From: a virus
Virus record (IMG/VR): IMGVR_UViG_3300030380_003844
Location: 1-25,928 of that record
DNA length: 25,928 bases
Reading direction: 5' to 3' (one strand)
In this document: positions 1 to 7,307 of the stretch, piece after piece
Layout: every line of letters starts with the position of its first letter
Position numbering within the stretch: position 1 is the stretch's first letter
Made by a program: the position numbers and the translations under genes
Notes under the pieces: generated by a model
What the model saw: only the letters and a program-made list of their open reading frames with translations
Databases searched by the model: none
What the model was told of the DNA's origin: nothing

Positions 1-84
1 TTAAGAGAACAATTAGATAAAGCATTAGTTGATATTGAAGACTTAAAAGATAAAGTTAGAGCAAACGGTAACGGAGCCCATTAA
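1..84 (+). CDS. C-terminal end of a coiled-coil-like protein (partial)
   Basis: The frame is open from the first base to a TAA at 82-84 and encodes the last 27 residues of a protein that begins before the window. The sequence is charged and heptad-like (alternating L/I with E/K/D), ending in a short Gly/Asn tail. Its stop overlaps the ATG of the next gene by one base (TAATG), so the two are translationally coupled. Position just before a small protein and an endolysin would suit a lysis-cassette protein such as a spanin or holin partner, but too little is visible to say so. Confidence 0.6.
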   Translation, partial: LREQLDKALVDIEDLKDKVRANGNGAH

Positions 85-296
85 TGACAGAGATGGTGAT
101 AGCATTATTGATGATAATCAACGGAGAGATTAAAGAGGCACGTATTCAACCCTCAATGTCAGATTGTTTGAAGGGTAAGCGTGTTGCTAAACGTCAATCT
201 AAGTCACACATAAAATATCAATGTATTAAATCAAAAGCAGAACTAGAAAAAAATATAGATGGGTCTTTATCAATTAAAAAATTAATATTGGAGTAA
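84..296 (+). CDS. small hypothetical protein of the lysis region
   Basis: A 70-residue protein. It starts with a short hydrophobic stretch (VIALLMII, residues 5-12), followed by a charged, Lys-rich body with two cysteines (28 and 47). The hydrophobic stretch is shorter than a normal membrane helix, so I do not call it a holin. It overlaps the preceding stop by one base and is followed after 2 bases by the endolysin, whose ribosome binding site (GGAG) lies in its last codons. From memory, similar small proteins occur beside peptidase-type endolysins in marine phages; the function is unknown. Its coupling to the endolysin suggests a lysis-associated role (inference). Confidence 0.6.
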   Translation: MTEMVIALLMIINGEIKEARIQPSMSDCLKGKRVAKRQSKSHIKYQCIKSKAELEKNIDGSLSIKKLILE

Positions 297-298
297 TA

Positions 299-775
299 AT
301 GGAATTAACACGTAATTTTAGTTTACAAGAATTAATTAAATCAGATACAGCCGTACGTTTGGATATCAATAACAATCCAAACTCAGGACAGATAGAAAAA
401 CTAAAAGCACTGTGTGAAAATATTTTACAGCCAGTACGTGACCACTTCGGCAGAGTAAAAGTAACTAGCGGGTTCCGTAGCGAGCAGCTGTGCCTAAAGA
501 TAGGTAGCTCAGTCAATAGTCAACATGCAAAAGCTGAGGCGGCAGACTTCGAATGTATTGGTGTGGACAACGCTGAGTTAGCTGATTGGATTAACAAGAA
601 CCTTCCGTATGACCAGCTCATTCTCGAGTTCTACACTCCAGGTGAACCTAACAGCGGATGGATTCATTGCAGTTACACACCCGACCAACCAAGAAAACAA
701 TTCTTGCATGCTTACAAATCTGAAGGTAAAACTAAATACAAACCAATTATTGGAAAAGCAAAAGATTTAGTTTAA
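299..775 (+). CDS. M15-type zinc peptidase, probable endolysin
   Basis: A 158-residue protein of the peptidase M15 (D,D-/L,D-carboxypeptidase-like) type, which cleaves peptidoglycan cross-link peptides to release progeny. Visible marks are the SGFRS motif at 57-61, the SxHxxxxAxD-type zinc signature with His76 and Asp83, and the third ligand His123 in the WIH motif at 121-123. The length fits single-domain phage endolysins. There is no signal peptide, so it would need a holin or similar for access to the wall. The start is supported by a GGAG about 6 bases upstream. The middle of this gene is near 47-48% GC in two sampled 60-base lines (421-540), clearly higher than the flanking genes, which suggests a different origin. 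It abuts the halogenase start with no gap. Confidence 0.88.
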   Translation: MELTRNFSLQELIKSDTAVRLDINNNPNSGQIEKLKALCENILQPVRDHFGRVKVTSGFRSEQLCLKIGSSVNSQHAKAEAADFECIGVDNAELADWINKNLPYDQLILEFYTPGEPNSGWIHCSYTPDQPRKQFLHAYKSEGKTKYKPIIGKAKDLV

Positions 776-1927
776 ATGAAAATAGCTGTTATTGGCGCAG
801 GAACCGTTGGAGTCCTAAGTGTTTGTCATTTTTTAGGATTTACTTCAAAAGATATTGAAGTAACTTGTGTACATAATCCCAAAAAAAATATTTTAGGTAT
901 TGGTGAAAGTAGCACCATAGCGATGCCATTACTTTTATGGCAAACATTAAATTTTAATTGTGAGTTTGATGGTCAAGATTTACAATATACATATAAAGCA
1001 GGAGTAAAGTTTAAGAATTGGAGAAATTCCGATTTTACAAGTCCTATAATACCACCTAATTATGCAATACATTTTGATAATTTTAAATTAGCAGAAGTTA
1101 TCTTTAAAAAAGTTTATGAAAAATATTCTAATAGATTTAGTGAATTAAATATTGATATAAAAACAATAGATCAAAATAACCATGAAGTTATTATTAATAA
1201 TAAATATAAATTTGATTACGTTATAGATTGTCGAGGTTTTCCTAAAGATTATACAAATTATACAAAAGTAAATCTTCCAATAAATCATTGTTTAGTTCAT
1301 CCTGTCGATGAACCAGGTAATTGGAATTTTACATATCACGTTGCACATGATAATGGATGGATGTTTGGTATACCTCTTAAAAAGAGACAAGGGTGGGGAT
1401 ATTTATATAATGATGAGATTACTTCAAAAGAAGATGCGTTAATTAATTTTAATAAGATTACAAATAGAAAAATAAATCATGATAATATAAGAGAGTTTAC
1501 ATTCAAACCTTTTAGAGCGAAAAAGTTTGTTGACGGCAGAATATTACTTAATGGTAACTCTGCATTATTCTACGAACCTATTGAAGCTATTTCGGGAGGA
1601 TTTTATGATGAACTGAACCGATTTTTTTTTGATTATATATTTAATAATACTGTGAATGAAAAACAAATAAATGATTCAATGCTAGATTTATCTGATAGAT
1701 ATTTGAACTTTATATCATTTATATATAAAGGTGGTAGTATCTATAAGACTGATTTTTGGAAACATACACAAGATATATGTAACAAGAATTTACAAAATAA
1801 CAAATGGCTGCAAACAATTGAAAACGTAAAAAATAAAAGCAATCCAAACCCTGCTTTGTATCCTTTTAGTCCAGAAGCATGGTATATTCTAGATAAAAAT
1901 TTATATAATAGTAAAACATTTAAATAA
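776..1927 (+). CDS. flavin-dependent (tryptophan-type) halogenase
   Basis: A 383-residue protein of the FADH2-dependent halogenase family, which uses reduced flavin, O2 and halide to halogenate electron-rich substrates. The N-terminal Rossmann motif GAGTVG is at 7-12, GIGESS at 41-46 (as in PrnA/RebH), and a lysine in the YKAGVKF segment (Lys74) matches the catalytic Lys position. VIDCRGF (149-155) is the second FAD-binding strand. GWMFGIP (194-200) is a variant of the family's WxWxIP box. EPIEAISGG has Glu270 at the position of the catalytic Glu. It is shorter than PrnA (about 540 residues), as are viral relatives. A known precedent is VirX1 of cyanophage Syn10, a marine viral halogenase with broad iodinating activity. 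No flavin reductase is visible here, so reduced flavin would come from the host. The gene is extremely AT-rich (about 15-17% GC in two sampled lines, 1081-1200), unlike the endolysin it abuts. The substrate is unknown. Confidence 0.85.
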   Translation: MKIAVIGAGTVGVLSVCHFLGFTSKDIEVTCVHNPKKNILGIGESSTIAMPLLLWQTLNFNCEFDGQDLQYTYKAGVKFKNWRNSDFTSPIIPPNYAIHFDNFKLAEVIFKKVYEKYSNRFSELNIDIKTIDQNNHEVIINNKYKFDYVIDCRGFPKDYTNYTKVNLPINHCLVHPVDEPGNWNFTYHVAHDNGWMFGIPLKKRQGWGYLYNDEITSKEDALINFNKITNRKINHDNIREFTFKPFRAKKFVDGRILLNGNSALFYEPIEAISGGFYDELNRFFFDYIFNNTVNEKQINDSMLDLSDRYLNFISFIYKGGSIYKTDFWKHTQDICNKNLQNNKWLQTIENVKNKSNPNPALYPFSPEAWYILDKNLYNSKTFK

Positions 1928-1941
1928 ACAAAGGAGATAAA

Positions 1942-2073
1942 ATGGCCATAGGAAGAGGACAAATATCTGCACAAATAGATGGTAAGTTGAGAGGTGCTAG
2001 AGGTGAAAAAAAGAAAAAAATACAAGTTAAAAAGAAACCCAACAGCAAAAAGTCTAAGGTCTTCAAAGTTTAG
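1942..2073 (+). CDS. small basic protein, 43 residues
   Basis: A short ORF starting at ATG 1942 with a strong AAGGAG ribosome binding site at 1931-1936, ending at TAG 2071-2073. The N-terminus reads MAIGRGQIS and the C-terminal half is a run of Lys-rich clusters with pI well above 10. Similar tiny Lys/Arg-rich proteins sit between lysis and neck genes in marine phages (recollection). It could bind nucleic acid or be a minor virion component, but no fold is recognisable. Confidence 0.65.
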   Translation: MAIGRGQISAQIDGKLRGARGEKKKKIQVKKKPNSKKSKVFKV

Positions 2074-2080
2074 TCAAAAA

Positions 2081-2107
2081 GTGATACAATCCAAGAAATT
2101 GTATAAC
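2081..2107 (+). promoter_or_regulatory. inverted repeat and weak promoter-like element before neck genes
   Basis: In the 50-base gap before the neck genes, ATACAAT (2084-2090) and ATTGTAT (2098-2104) form a 7-bp inverted repeat around a 7-base loop. TATAAC at 2102-2107 resembles a -10 box, and GTGATA at 2081-2086 is a poor -35 with 15-base spacing. The stem is too AT-rich and lacks a T-tract, so it is not a convincing terminator. It may be an operator or promoter; weak evidence. Confidence 0.3.
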
Positions 2108-2123
2108 CGTAAAAAGGACTTTA

Positions 2124-2819
2124 ATGGCGACTTCAGGAACAACAAGTTTTAATCTTAATATCGATGAAGTAATCGATGAGGGTTATGAAAGATGTGGTCT
2201 TAGCACTACTTCTGGTTATGAAATGCGATCCGCTAGACGAAGTCTAGATCTCTTATTTGCAGAATGGGGTAATAGAGGTATCCATCTTTGGAAAGTAGCT
2301 CTTCATGAAGCAACTCTAGTTAGTGGGCAAGCAGAATATTCTGTTGCAGCCGATGTTAGTGATGTTTTAGAAGCTTTTGTATCTTCAACTGCAGCAGGAG
2401 CAAATAGTGTCAATACTCAAGATGTATCATTAACAAAAATAGATAGATCAGCTTATGCAGCTTTACCAAATAAATTAGCTCTTGGACAACCTTCACAATA
2501 TTATGTAGAAAGATTAACCACACCTAAAATATATTTATATCAAGCACCTGATTTAAACACTTACACAACATTAAAATATTATGTAATAAAAAGAATTGAA
2601 GATGCTGGTGCTTACACTAATGATGCTGATGTTGCTTATAGATTTCTGCCTTGTATGTGTGCGGGCCTAGCATATTATCTATCTATGAAAAAAGCTCCAC
2701 AGCTTGTACAACAAAATAAATTAGTTTATGAGGATGAATTGAAAAGAGCGTTAGATGAAGATGGTCAAAGAACATCTACATATATCACTCCACAATCTTT
2801 TTATCCTAACGGAGTATAA
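2124..2819 (+). CDS. head-tail adaptor / tail accessory factor (P22 gp4-like)
   Basis: A 231-residue protein whose N-terminal third matches the pattern of P22 gp4-type tail accessory factors: a helical segment with EVIDEGYERCGL (15-26), then a helix ending in LLFAEWGNRGIHLW (48-61). The equivalent gp4 region reads as an alternation of helix, AEW and a short turn. These proteins bind under the portal and close the neck of short-tailed phages. The remainder is mixed beta/alpha with no other motif I know. The start is supported by AAAAGGAC 6 bases upstream. It is followed at 2 bases by a structural protein and then a second adaptor-like protein, which fits a neck gene cluster. The assignment rests on pattern recognition, not an alignment. 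Confidence 0.65.
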   Translation: MATSGTTSFNLNIDEVIDEGYERCGLSTTSGYEMRSARRSLDLLFAEWGNRGIHLWKVALHEATLVSGQAEYSVAADVSDVLEAFVSSTAAGANSVNTQDVSLTKIDRSAYAALPNKLALGQPSQYYVERLTTPKIYLYQAPDLNTYTTLKYYVIKRIEDAGAYTNDADVAYRFLPCMCAGLAYYLSMKKAPQLVQQNKLVYEDELKRALDEDGQRTSTYITPQSFYPNGV

Positions 2820-2821
2820 TT

Positions 2822-3229
2822 ATGCCAAAATGGGCTACAGGAAAAAGATCACAATCAATATCTGACAGATCAGGAATGGCTTTTCCTTACACTGAGATGG
2901 TGAAGGAATGGAATGGTTCTTTAGTTCATTATTCTGAGTTTGAGCCTAAGCACCCACAGATAAGAAGAAAGTTTAATGTATCAGATGCTATAGCTTTACA
3001 AAATTCAAGAAATATGAAATTTCAACAACCGACTCAAGAATTTACAAATGACCAAACAATTTCTGATTCTGGTGGAATTACAGTTGGAGTTGCTAATTTA
3101 TCTTTACCAGGAGATTTTGCATTTATAAATCAAGGAACATCAGCTATGACTCCTGCTGATCCGTCCTTACAAAATAGAAGAAGACAACTAGATGCCTTAG
3201 TTGGTCGAGTGGAGGTTAATATAACTTAA
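2822..3229 (+). CDS. conserved virion/neck-associated protein with Cys-less ribbon motif
   Basis: A 135-residue protein with an N-terminal segment reading SDRSGMAFPY, an EWNG turn, then SEFEPKHPQ. This is a motif I recall from many marine phages, where some relatives have Cys pairs at the flanking positions (CDRCG and CxxC before the E-x-KHPQ) and look like zinc ribbons. Here all candidate cysteines are Ser, His or Glu, so the fold cannot be zinc-bound in the same way. The C-terminal part is low in structure and ends in an Arg-rich helix (QNRRRQLDALVGRVEV). It lies between the two adaptor-like proteins with one-base overlap to the next gene, so a role in the connector or as a minor virion protein is likely but inferred. 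Confidence 0.6.
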   Translation: MPKWATGKRSQSISDRSGMAFPYTEMVKEWNGSLVHYSEFEPKHPQIRRKFNVSDAIALQNSRNMKFQQPTQEFTNDQTISDSGGITVGVANLSLPGDFAFINQGTSAMTPADPSLQNRRRQLDALVGRVEVNIT

Positions 3230-3885
3230 TGGCAGTTACATACCCAAATTTTTTAACACAAGTAAGAAATTATACTGAGGTAGATAGTAATGTTTTATCG
3301 GATACTATAATTCAAGATTTTATTAGATCAGTAGAATTAGATGTCGCTGGCAAAGTAGATTATGATGATTTAAGAAAATATGCTACTTCATCCTTTACAG
3401 CTAGCAATAGATATGTTTCCTTACCTGCTGATTTGACAATAATAAGATCTGTTCAAGTCATAAATGGATCTACTAGAACTTTTCTTGAAAAAAGAGATAC
3501 TAGTTTTATTTCTGAATACAATAATGGAGGAGCTACTGGTCTACCCAAATACTACGCAAATTGGGATGATTTTAATTTCTTAGTAGCACCAGTTCCGGAT
3601 TCTGCATATACTGTGCAAATTAATTATATTACTGATCCACCTCAGTTCACATCTTCTAACAATACATTCTTGTCTACTTATCAAGAATCAATGTTATTAC
3701 ATGGTGTGCTGACAGAAGCTTTTAGATATTTAAAAGGCCCGCAGGATATGTACAAGCTGTATGAAAGTAAGTATAATGAAGAAGTACAGAATTTTGCTCT
3801 TCAACAAATGGGGAGAAGAAGACGTGCGGAATATGATGATGGGGTGCCAAGAGTTAAGATACCTTCACCATCACCAAATACGTAA
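3229..3885 (+). CDS. phage adaptor protein (SU10 adaptor / tail tubular-type)
   Basis: A 218-residue protein fitting the phage adaptor family found in SU10-like and T7-like podoviruses. It starts with a short helix, an acidic helix (IIQDFIRSVELDV, 28-40), the characteristic switch to beta structure with RYVSLPADL (61-69), a strand-rich core, then a long C-terminal helix region with YQESMLLHGVLTEAF (146-160). The Arg-rich tail RRRRAEYDDG is near the end. The ring of adaptors would join portal and nozzle. It overlaps the preceding stop by one base. Having both this and a gp4-like protein suggests one sits on the portal and the other on the tail, or that one is mis-assigned. Confidence 0.65.
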   Translation: MAVTYPNFLTQVRNYTEVDSNVLSDTIIQDFIRSVELDVAGKVDYDDLRKYATSSFTASNRYVSLPADLTIIRSVQVINGSTRTFLEKRDTSFISEYNNGGATGLPKYYANWDDFNFLVAPVPDSAYTVQINYITDPPQFTSSNNTFLSTYQESMLLHGVLTEAFRYLKGPQDMYKLYESKYNEEVQNFALQQMGRRRRAEYDDGVPRVKIPSPSPNT

Positions 3886-3903
3886 TTTTAAAGGAGAACA
3901 ATT

Positions 3904-4353
3904 ATGGCAATAACAACTAACGCAATTTGCAGTTCATTCAAAAAGCAATTGTTAGCTGGTGAACACGACTTTGATAGTTCAGGTGGAGATACATTTAAAT
4001 TAGCAATGTATACAAGCTCAGCTACCTTAGGTAAATCAACAACTAATTATGCAACCTCAAATGAAGTTTCATCACCATCAGGATATTCTGCCGGTGGAAA
4101 AGCTTTAGTAAACCAAGGTGTAAAAGTTTCATCATCAGTAGCGATTACTGATTTTGCAGATTTATCTTTCACAGGTGTCACTTTAACAGCTAGAGGTGCT
4201 TTAATTTATAATACAACTACTGACGGTGGCTCAAACACTACTGAAGCAGTTGCTGTATTAGATTTTGGCGGAGATAAGACTGCAACTTCTGGAACATTTA
4301 CAATCCAGTTTCCTGCATTCACAACATCTGCTGCAATTTTAAGAATTGCATAA
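3904..4353 (+). CDS. probable virion structural protein, beta-rich
   Basis: A 149-residue protein with an almost entirely Ser/Thr/Ala/Gly/Val composition and alternating strand pattern, with an N-terminal MAITTNAICSSFKKQLLAG helix. The C-terminal strand pair ends in FPAFTTSAAILRIA. It is preceded by an AAAGGAG ribosome binding site and followed by the first fibre gene. I recall similar proteins upstream of fibre genes in marine phages, annotated only as hypothetical. It is likely a virion protein that connects or decorates the fibre base (inference). Confidence 0.6.
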   Translation: MAITTNAICSSFKKQLLAGEHDFDSSGGDTFKLAMYTSSATLGKSTTNYATSNEVSSPSGYSAGGKALVNQGVKVSSSVAITDFADLSFTGVTLTARGALIYNTTTDGGSNTTEAVAVLDFGGDKTATSGTFTIQFPAFTTSAAILRIA

Positions 4354-4368
4354 TAAATAGGAGTTAAA

Positions 4369-6129
4369 ATGGCTTTGGTAGTAAACGATAGAGTAAAAGA
4401 AACCTCTACCACAACAGGTACAGGTACATTAGATTTAGCGGGAGCGGTATCCGGTTTTGAATCGTTCGTTACAGGTATTGGTAATTCTAATACCACTTAT
4501 TATGCTATCGTTAACGAAAACGGTGAGTTCGAAGTTGGTCTTGGAACTGTAACCGATGCAGCTACAGATACATTATCAAGAACTACGATTATTTCTTCAT
4601 CTAATAGTGACTCTGCGGTTAACTTCAGTGCAGGAACAAAAAATGTTTTCTGTACTTTACCTGCTTCCAAAGCCGTTATTGAAGACGCAAATAATCATGT
4701 AACTTTACCTCATGATTTATTTATTGAAGGTGGTCTTATTGATCTTAAAAATGATGGCGGTGCTGTATCACAGATTAAATTTTATTGTGAGGCTAGTAAC
4801 GCTCACGCACAGACACTTATTGGTGCACCACACTCAGAATCTGCTACTAATACTTTAACACTGCCAAGCACTGGGGGTGATTCTGTTTTAGTCACAGATA
4901 GTTCAACATCAACACTGACAAATAAAACTTTAACAAGTGCAGTATTAAATAGCACAATAAGTGGGACTTCAATTAAGGATGAAGATAACATGGCATCTGA
5001 CAGTGCTAGTCACTTAGCGACACAGCAATCAATTAAATCATACGTAGATACACAAGTAGCTACAGTTCCAGTAGGAGATATAACTTCTGTCGTTGCAGGT
5101 ACAAACTTATCAGGTGGCGGTACATCAGGAGATGTTACACTAAATTTAGCTGACGCTTCTACGTCTGCCAAAGGAGCAGCATCATTTAGTTCAGATAACT
5201 TTGCTGCTAGTTCTGGAGCAATAACAATTAAAGACGCTGGTGTAGCCACAGCCGAATTACAAGATAATGCAGTTACGACTGCAAAAATTACTGATTCTAA
5301 TGTAACGACAGCCAAGATAGCAGATTCTAATGTGACGCTTGCAAAAATGGCAGCGAACAGTGTAGACAGCAATCAATACGTTGACGGTTCAATAGACACA
5401 GCGCACATTGCAAACGATCAGATTACGAATGCCTTAATGGCAGACGATGCTATAGACGCAGCCCAAATTGCTGATAATGCTGTTGGGTTAGCTGCAATGG
5501 CTCATGGTACAGACGGTAATATTATTTCTTATGATGCTAACGGAGCCCCGGTTCATGTTGCAACAGGAAATGCTGGACAAGTTTTAACTTCAGCAGGTGC
5601 GGGAGCACCTCCAACTTTTCAAACACCTACAGTTGGAGACATAACTGCTGTTACAGCAGGGAATGGTTTATCTGGTGGTGGTACATCCGGTGATGTTAGT
5701 TTGGCTGTCAGTGCAGGTACTGGAATTGATGTTGGAGCTAATGTTTCTGTTGATGTATCAGACTTTATGTCAAACGGTTCTAACAATAGAATTTTAACTG
5801 CAACTGGTGCAGACGCTATGAATGCAGAAGCTAACCTTACCTTTGATGGATCTACACTTGCTGTGTCAGGAGCTTTAACTACTACAGGAAATACCACAAC
5901 AGACCATGTTCTACCCAATGCAAATGATTCTTTTGACCTTGGAGCAGATGGTAATGTTTGGAGACATGTGTATACTGGTGACTTACATTTAACTAACGAA
6001 GCTAAAGCTGAAGGTAATGCTGTCGATGGTACAAAAGGTAATTGGACTATTCAAGAGGGTGCTGAACATTTATTTATTTTAAATAATAAAAATGGTAAAA
6101 AATACAGATTTAAATTAGAAGAGATGTAA
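4369..6129 (+). CDS. tail fibre protein 1
   Basis: A 586-residue fibre. The N-terminal domain (about 1-110) begins MALVVNDRVKETS and looks like a virion-attachment domain. Residues 235-260 and 422-448 carry two copies of a GDIT.V.AG..LSGGGTSGDV motif, a common fibre shaft segment. Residues 289-373 are tandem short repeats of the form D-x-A-V-x-x-A-K-I, typical of beta-stranded trimeric fibres. The C-terminal 67 residues (520-586) are shared with the fibre at 7308-8012. Strong RBS (AGGAG) upstream. The stop overlaps the next ATG by one base. Host receptor recognition is the expected role; the receptor is unknown. Confidence 0.82.
   Translation: MALVVNDRVKETSTTTGTGTLDLAGAVSGFESFVTGIGNSNTTYYAIVNENGEFEVGLGTVTDAATDTLSRTTIISSSNSDSAVNFSAGTKNVFCTLPASKAVIEDANNHVTLPHDLFIEGGLIDLKNDGGAVSQIKFYCEASNAHAQTLIGAPHSESATNTLTLPSTGGDSVLVTDSSTSTLTNKTLTSAVLNSTISGTSIKDEDNMASDSASHLATQQSIKSYVDTQVATVPVGDITSVVAGTNLSGGGTSGDVTLNLADASTSAKGAASFSSDNFAASSGAITIKDAGVATAELQDNAVTTAKITDSNVTTAKIADSNVTLAKMAANSVDSNQYVDGSIDTAHIANDQITNALMADDAIDAAQIADNAVGLAAMAHGTDGNIISYDANGAPVHVATGNAGQVLTSAGAGAPPTFQTPTVGDITAVTAGNGLSGGGTSGDVSLAVSAGTGIDVGANVSVDVSDFMSNGSNNRILTATGADAMNAEANLTFDGSTLAVSGALTTTGNTTTDHVLPNANDSFDLGADGNVWRHVYTGDLHLTNEAKAEGNAVDGTKGNWTIQEGAEHLFILNNKNGKKYRFKLEEM
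5233..5487 (+). repeat. tandem short fibre repeats (DxAVxxAKI type)
   Basis: Codons for residues 289-373 of fibre 1 encode about eight degenerate units such as DNAVTTAKI, DSNVTTAKI, DSNVTLAKM, DGSIDTAHI, DDAIDAAQI and DNAVGLAAM, spaced about 10 residues. The nucleotide repeats have diverged, but a weak periodicity is visible. The same unit occurs once or twice near the N-terminus of the glycine-rich adhesin at 8022-8756. Confidence 0.75.
5926..6126 (+). repeat. shared fibre C-terminal domain, copy 1
   Basis: Codes for residues 520-586 of fibre 1, from DSFDLGADGNVW to the C-terminus. By hand count about 42 of 67 residues are identical to the C-terminus of the fibre at 7308-8012, without gaps. 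The core is VYTGDLHL, then VDGTKG and W-T-x-Q-E-G. Such a domain could trimerise, fold or bind a common partner. Confidence 0.8.
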
Positions 6130-6371
6130 TGATATTTAATTTTGAAAAAAACCACTATGATAGTGAAAAGTTATCTGATCAAGGTAAAGTGTATTTACAA
6201 AAATTACAAAACATTGTTGTAAAAAAAAATCAATTAAGTCTAGACTTTAACGATTGCGAAGTTTTACAAAAACACTACTCTGATCTACTTAGTAAAGAAC
6301 TTCCAGAGAAAGAAAAAACTACCTCTGAAATGTTACAAGAAGGATTCGATCAAGAACAAAAAGGAGCCTAG
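6129..6371 (+). CDS. small helical protein next to the fibre gene
   Basis: An 80-residue, mainly helical protein, starting in the stop codon of fibre 1 (TAATG). It contains LQKLQNIVVKKNQL (23-36), HYSDLL (49-54) and an acidic-basic C-terminus. Similar small proteins directly follow fibre genes in marine phages, in my recollection. The tight coupling suggests a fibre chaperone or a fibre-binding subunit; the sequence itself does not prove it. Confidence 0.6.
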   Translation: MIFNFEKNHYDSEKLSDQGKVYLQKLQNIVVKKNQLSLDFNDCEVLQKHYSDLLSKELPEKEKTTSEMLQEGFDQEQKGA

Positions 6372-6374
6372 TCT

Positions 6375-7289
6375 ATGGCTTTTGGTAATACCGCCTTTTC
6401 TGAAGCGGCTTTTTCATCTGAAGATAATAACGCGATTGCTTACCCTCAAGGTAATGTCCTTACAGGATCTGTTGGAGCTTCTGGAACTGAGGGAGATAAC
6501 AATGTTACTGTAACAGGTATCCAAGCAACTTTTACCAACGCAGGAGCTGTTGCAGGTTCTTCTGTATTAGTCCTTGTGACTGGTTCACAATTAACTACAT
6601 CAATAGGAGAAGAAACTTCTGGTATAGGAGTTCCTGTAACCGGACAAGAATTATCTATTACAAACAAAACTTCAACGCAAGATACATTAACTGCTTTTGG
6701 AGAAACTCCTTTTGCAACACTAAGTCCTAGTACCTTTAATATACCAAGCGTTTTAATTGAAGCTACCACAGGAGCTGGAAGTCTTCCAGAGTTCTTACTT
6801 CAAACATCTTTAGGAACTTTTTCAGTATCAGCAGATGGTAACGTTTCTGTAGTAGTCACTGAACATACAATGAATACTTCTGTTGGAGATGTAAGTATTA
6901 CAGGTATAGCAAACGTTTCAGTTACGGGCACTCAAATGACCATGACATTAGGAGATGAGTCTGCATTTACAGATCATACTGTTGAAGTTACCGGTCAACA
7001 ATTAACAATGTCTATAGGAGAAGAAGTTCCCACAGCAAATGCTGATGTTTCTTTAACAGGAATTCAATTAACAAGTTCTCTTGGAGATGCAGAACAAGAA
7101 ACTAGATATGCCGTTACAGGTGTTCAAATGTCCACTTCTGTAGGATCTGTTACAGTAACAGGAACTGCTAATATAGATGTTACTGGAATTCAGTTACAAT
7201 CTAATTCTGGAAGTCCAAATATCACAGCATGGGTTGAAATAGATCCTGGAGTGTCTAATGTTTGGACTGAGGTTGATCTAGCAGCGTAG
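6375..7289 (+). CDS. VTG-repeat virion protein, probable fibre component
   Basis: A 304-residue protein built from a repeat whose core is VTG-x-Q-(L/M)-T-x-S-x-G-(D/E). Core copies start at residues 46, 68, 88, 161, 183, 206, 227, 247 and 269, giving a 20-23-residue period apart from one gap between 88 and 161. The gap holds a different segment with AFGETPFATL (107-116), which echoes the N-terminal MAFGNTAFSEAAFS. The C-terminus ends WVEIDPGVSNVWTEVDLAA. A regular beta architecture is likely. It is located between fibre genes and is most likely a fibre or tail-surface subunit. Confidence 0.7.
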   Translation: MAFGNTAFSEAAFSSEDNNAIAYPQGNVLTGSVGASGTEGDNNVTVTGIQATFTNAGAVAGSSVLVLVTGSQLTTSIGEETSGIGVPVTGQELSITNKTSTQDTLTAFGETPFATLSPSTFNIPSVLIEATTGAGSLPEFLLQTSLGTFSVSADGNVSVVVTEHTMNTSVGDVSITGIANVSVTGTQMTMTLGDESAFTDHTVEVTGQQLTMSIGEEVPTANADVSLTGIQLTSSLGDAEQETRYAVTGVQMSTSVGSVTVTGTANIDVTGIQLQSNSGSPNITAWVEIDPGVSNVWTEVDLAA

Positions 7290-7301
7290 AGAGGATATAA
7301 T
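7273..7301 (+). promoter_or_regulatory. sigma-70-like promoter, leaderless arrangement, before second fibre
   Basis: TTGATC (7273-7278), a 17-base spacer, and a perfect TATAAT (7296-7301). Only 6 bases separate the -10 box from the ATG at 7308, so a transcript starting about 7 bases downstream of the box would begin at the start codon. The -35 lies inside the end of the preceding gene. The GAGAGGA at 7288-7294 is too far upstream to be a good ribosome binding site, consistent with leaderless initiation. Confidence 0.45.
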
Positions 7302-7307
7302 AGCGAC

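Noticed and set aside
84-296. Holin call for the 70-residue protein before the endolysin
   Set aside because: The hydrophobic stretch is only about 8 residues long and no second membrane segment is present, so a holin cannot be supported.
5233-5487. CRISPR-like spaced repeats
   Set aside because: The repeats are protein-level, in frame, degenerate in nucleotides and lie inside a fibre gene.
4206-5918. Several antisense open frames inside the fibre gene and the protein before it
   Set aside because: They reflect the repetitive Ala/Thr/Val/Asp codon usage of the forward genes. No operon, start signal or domain supports them.
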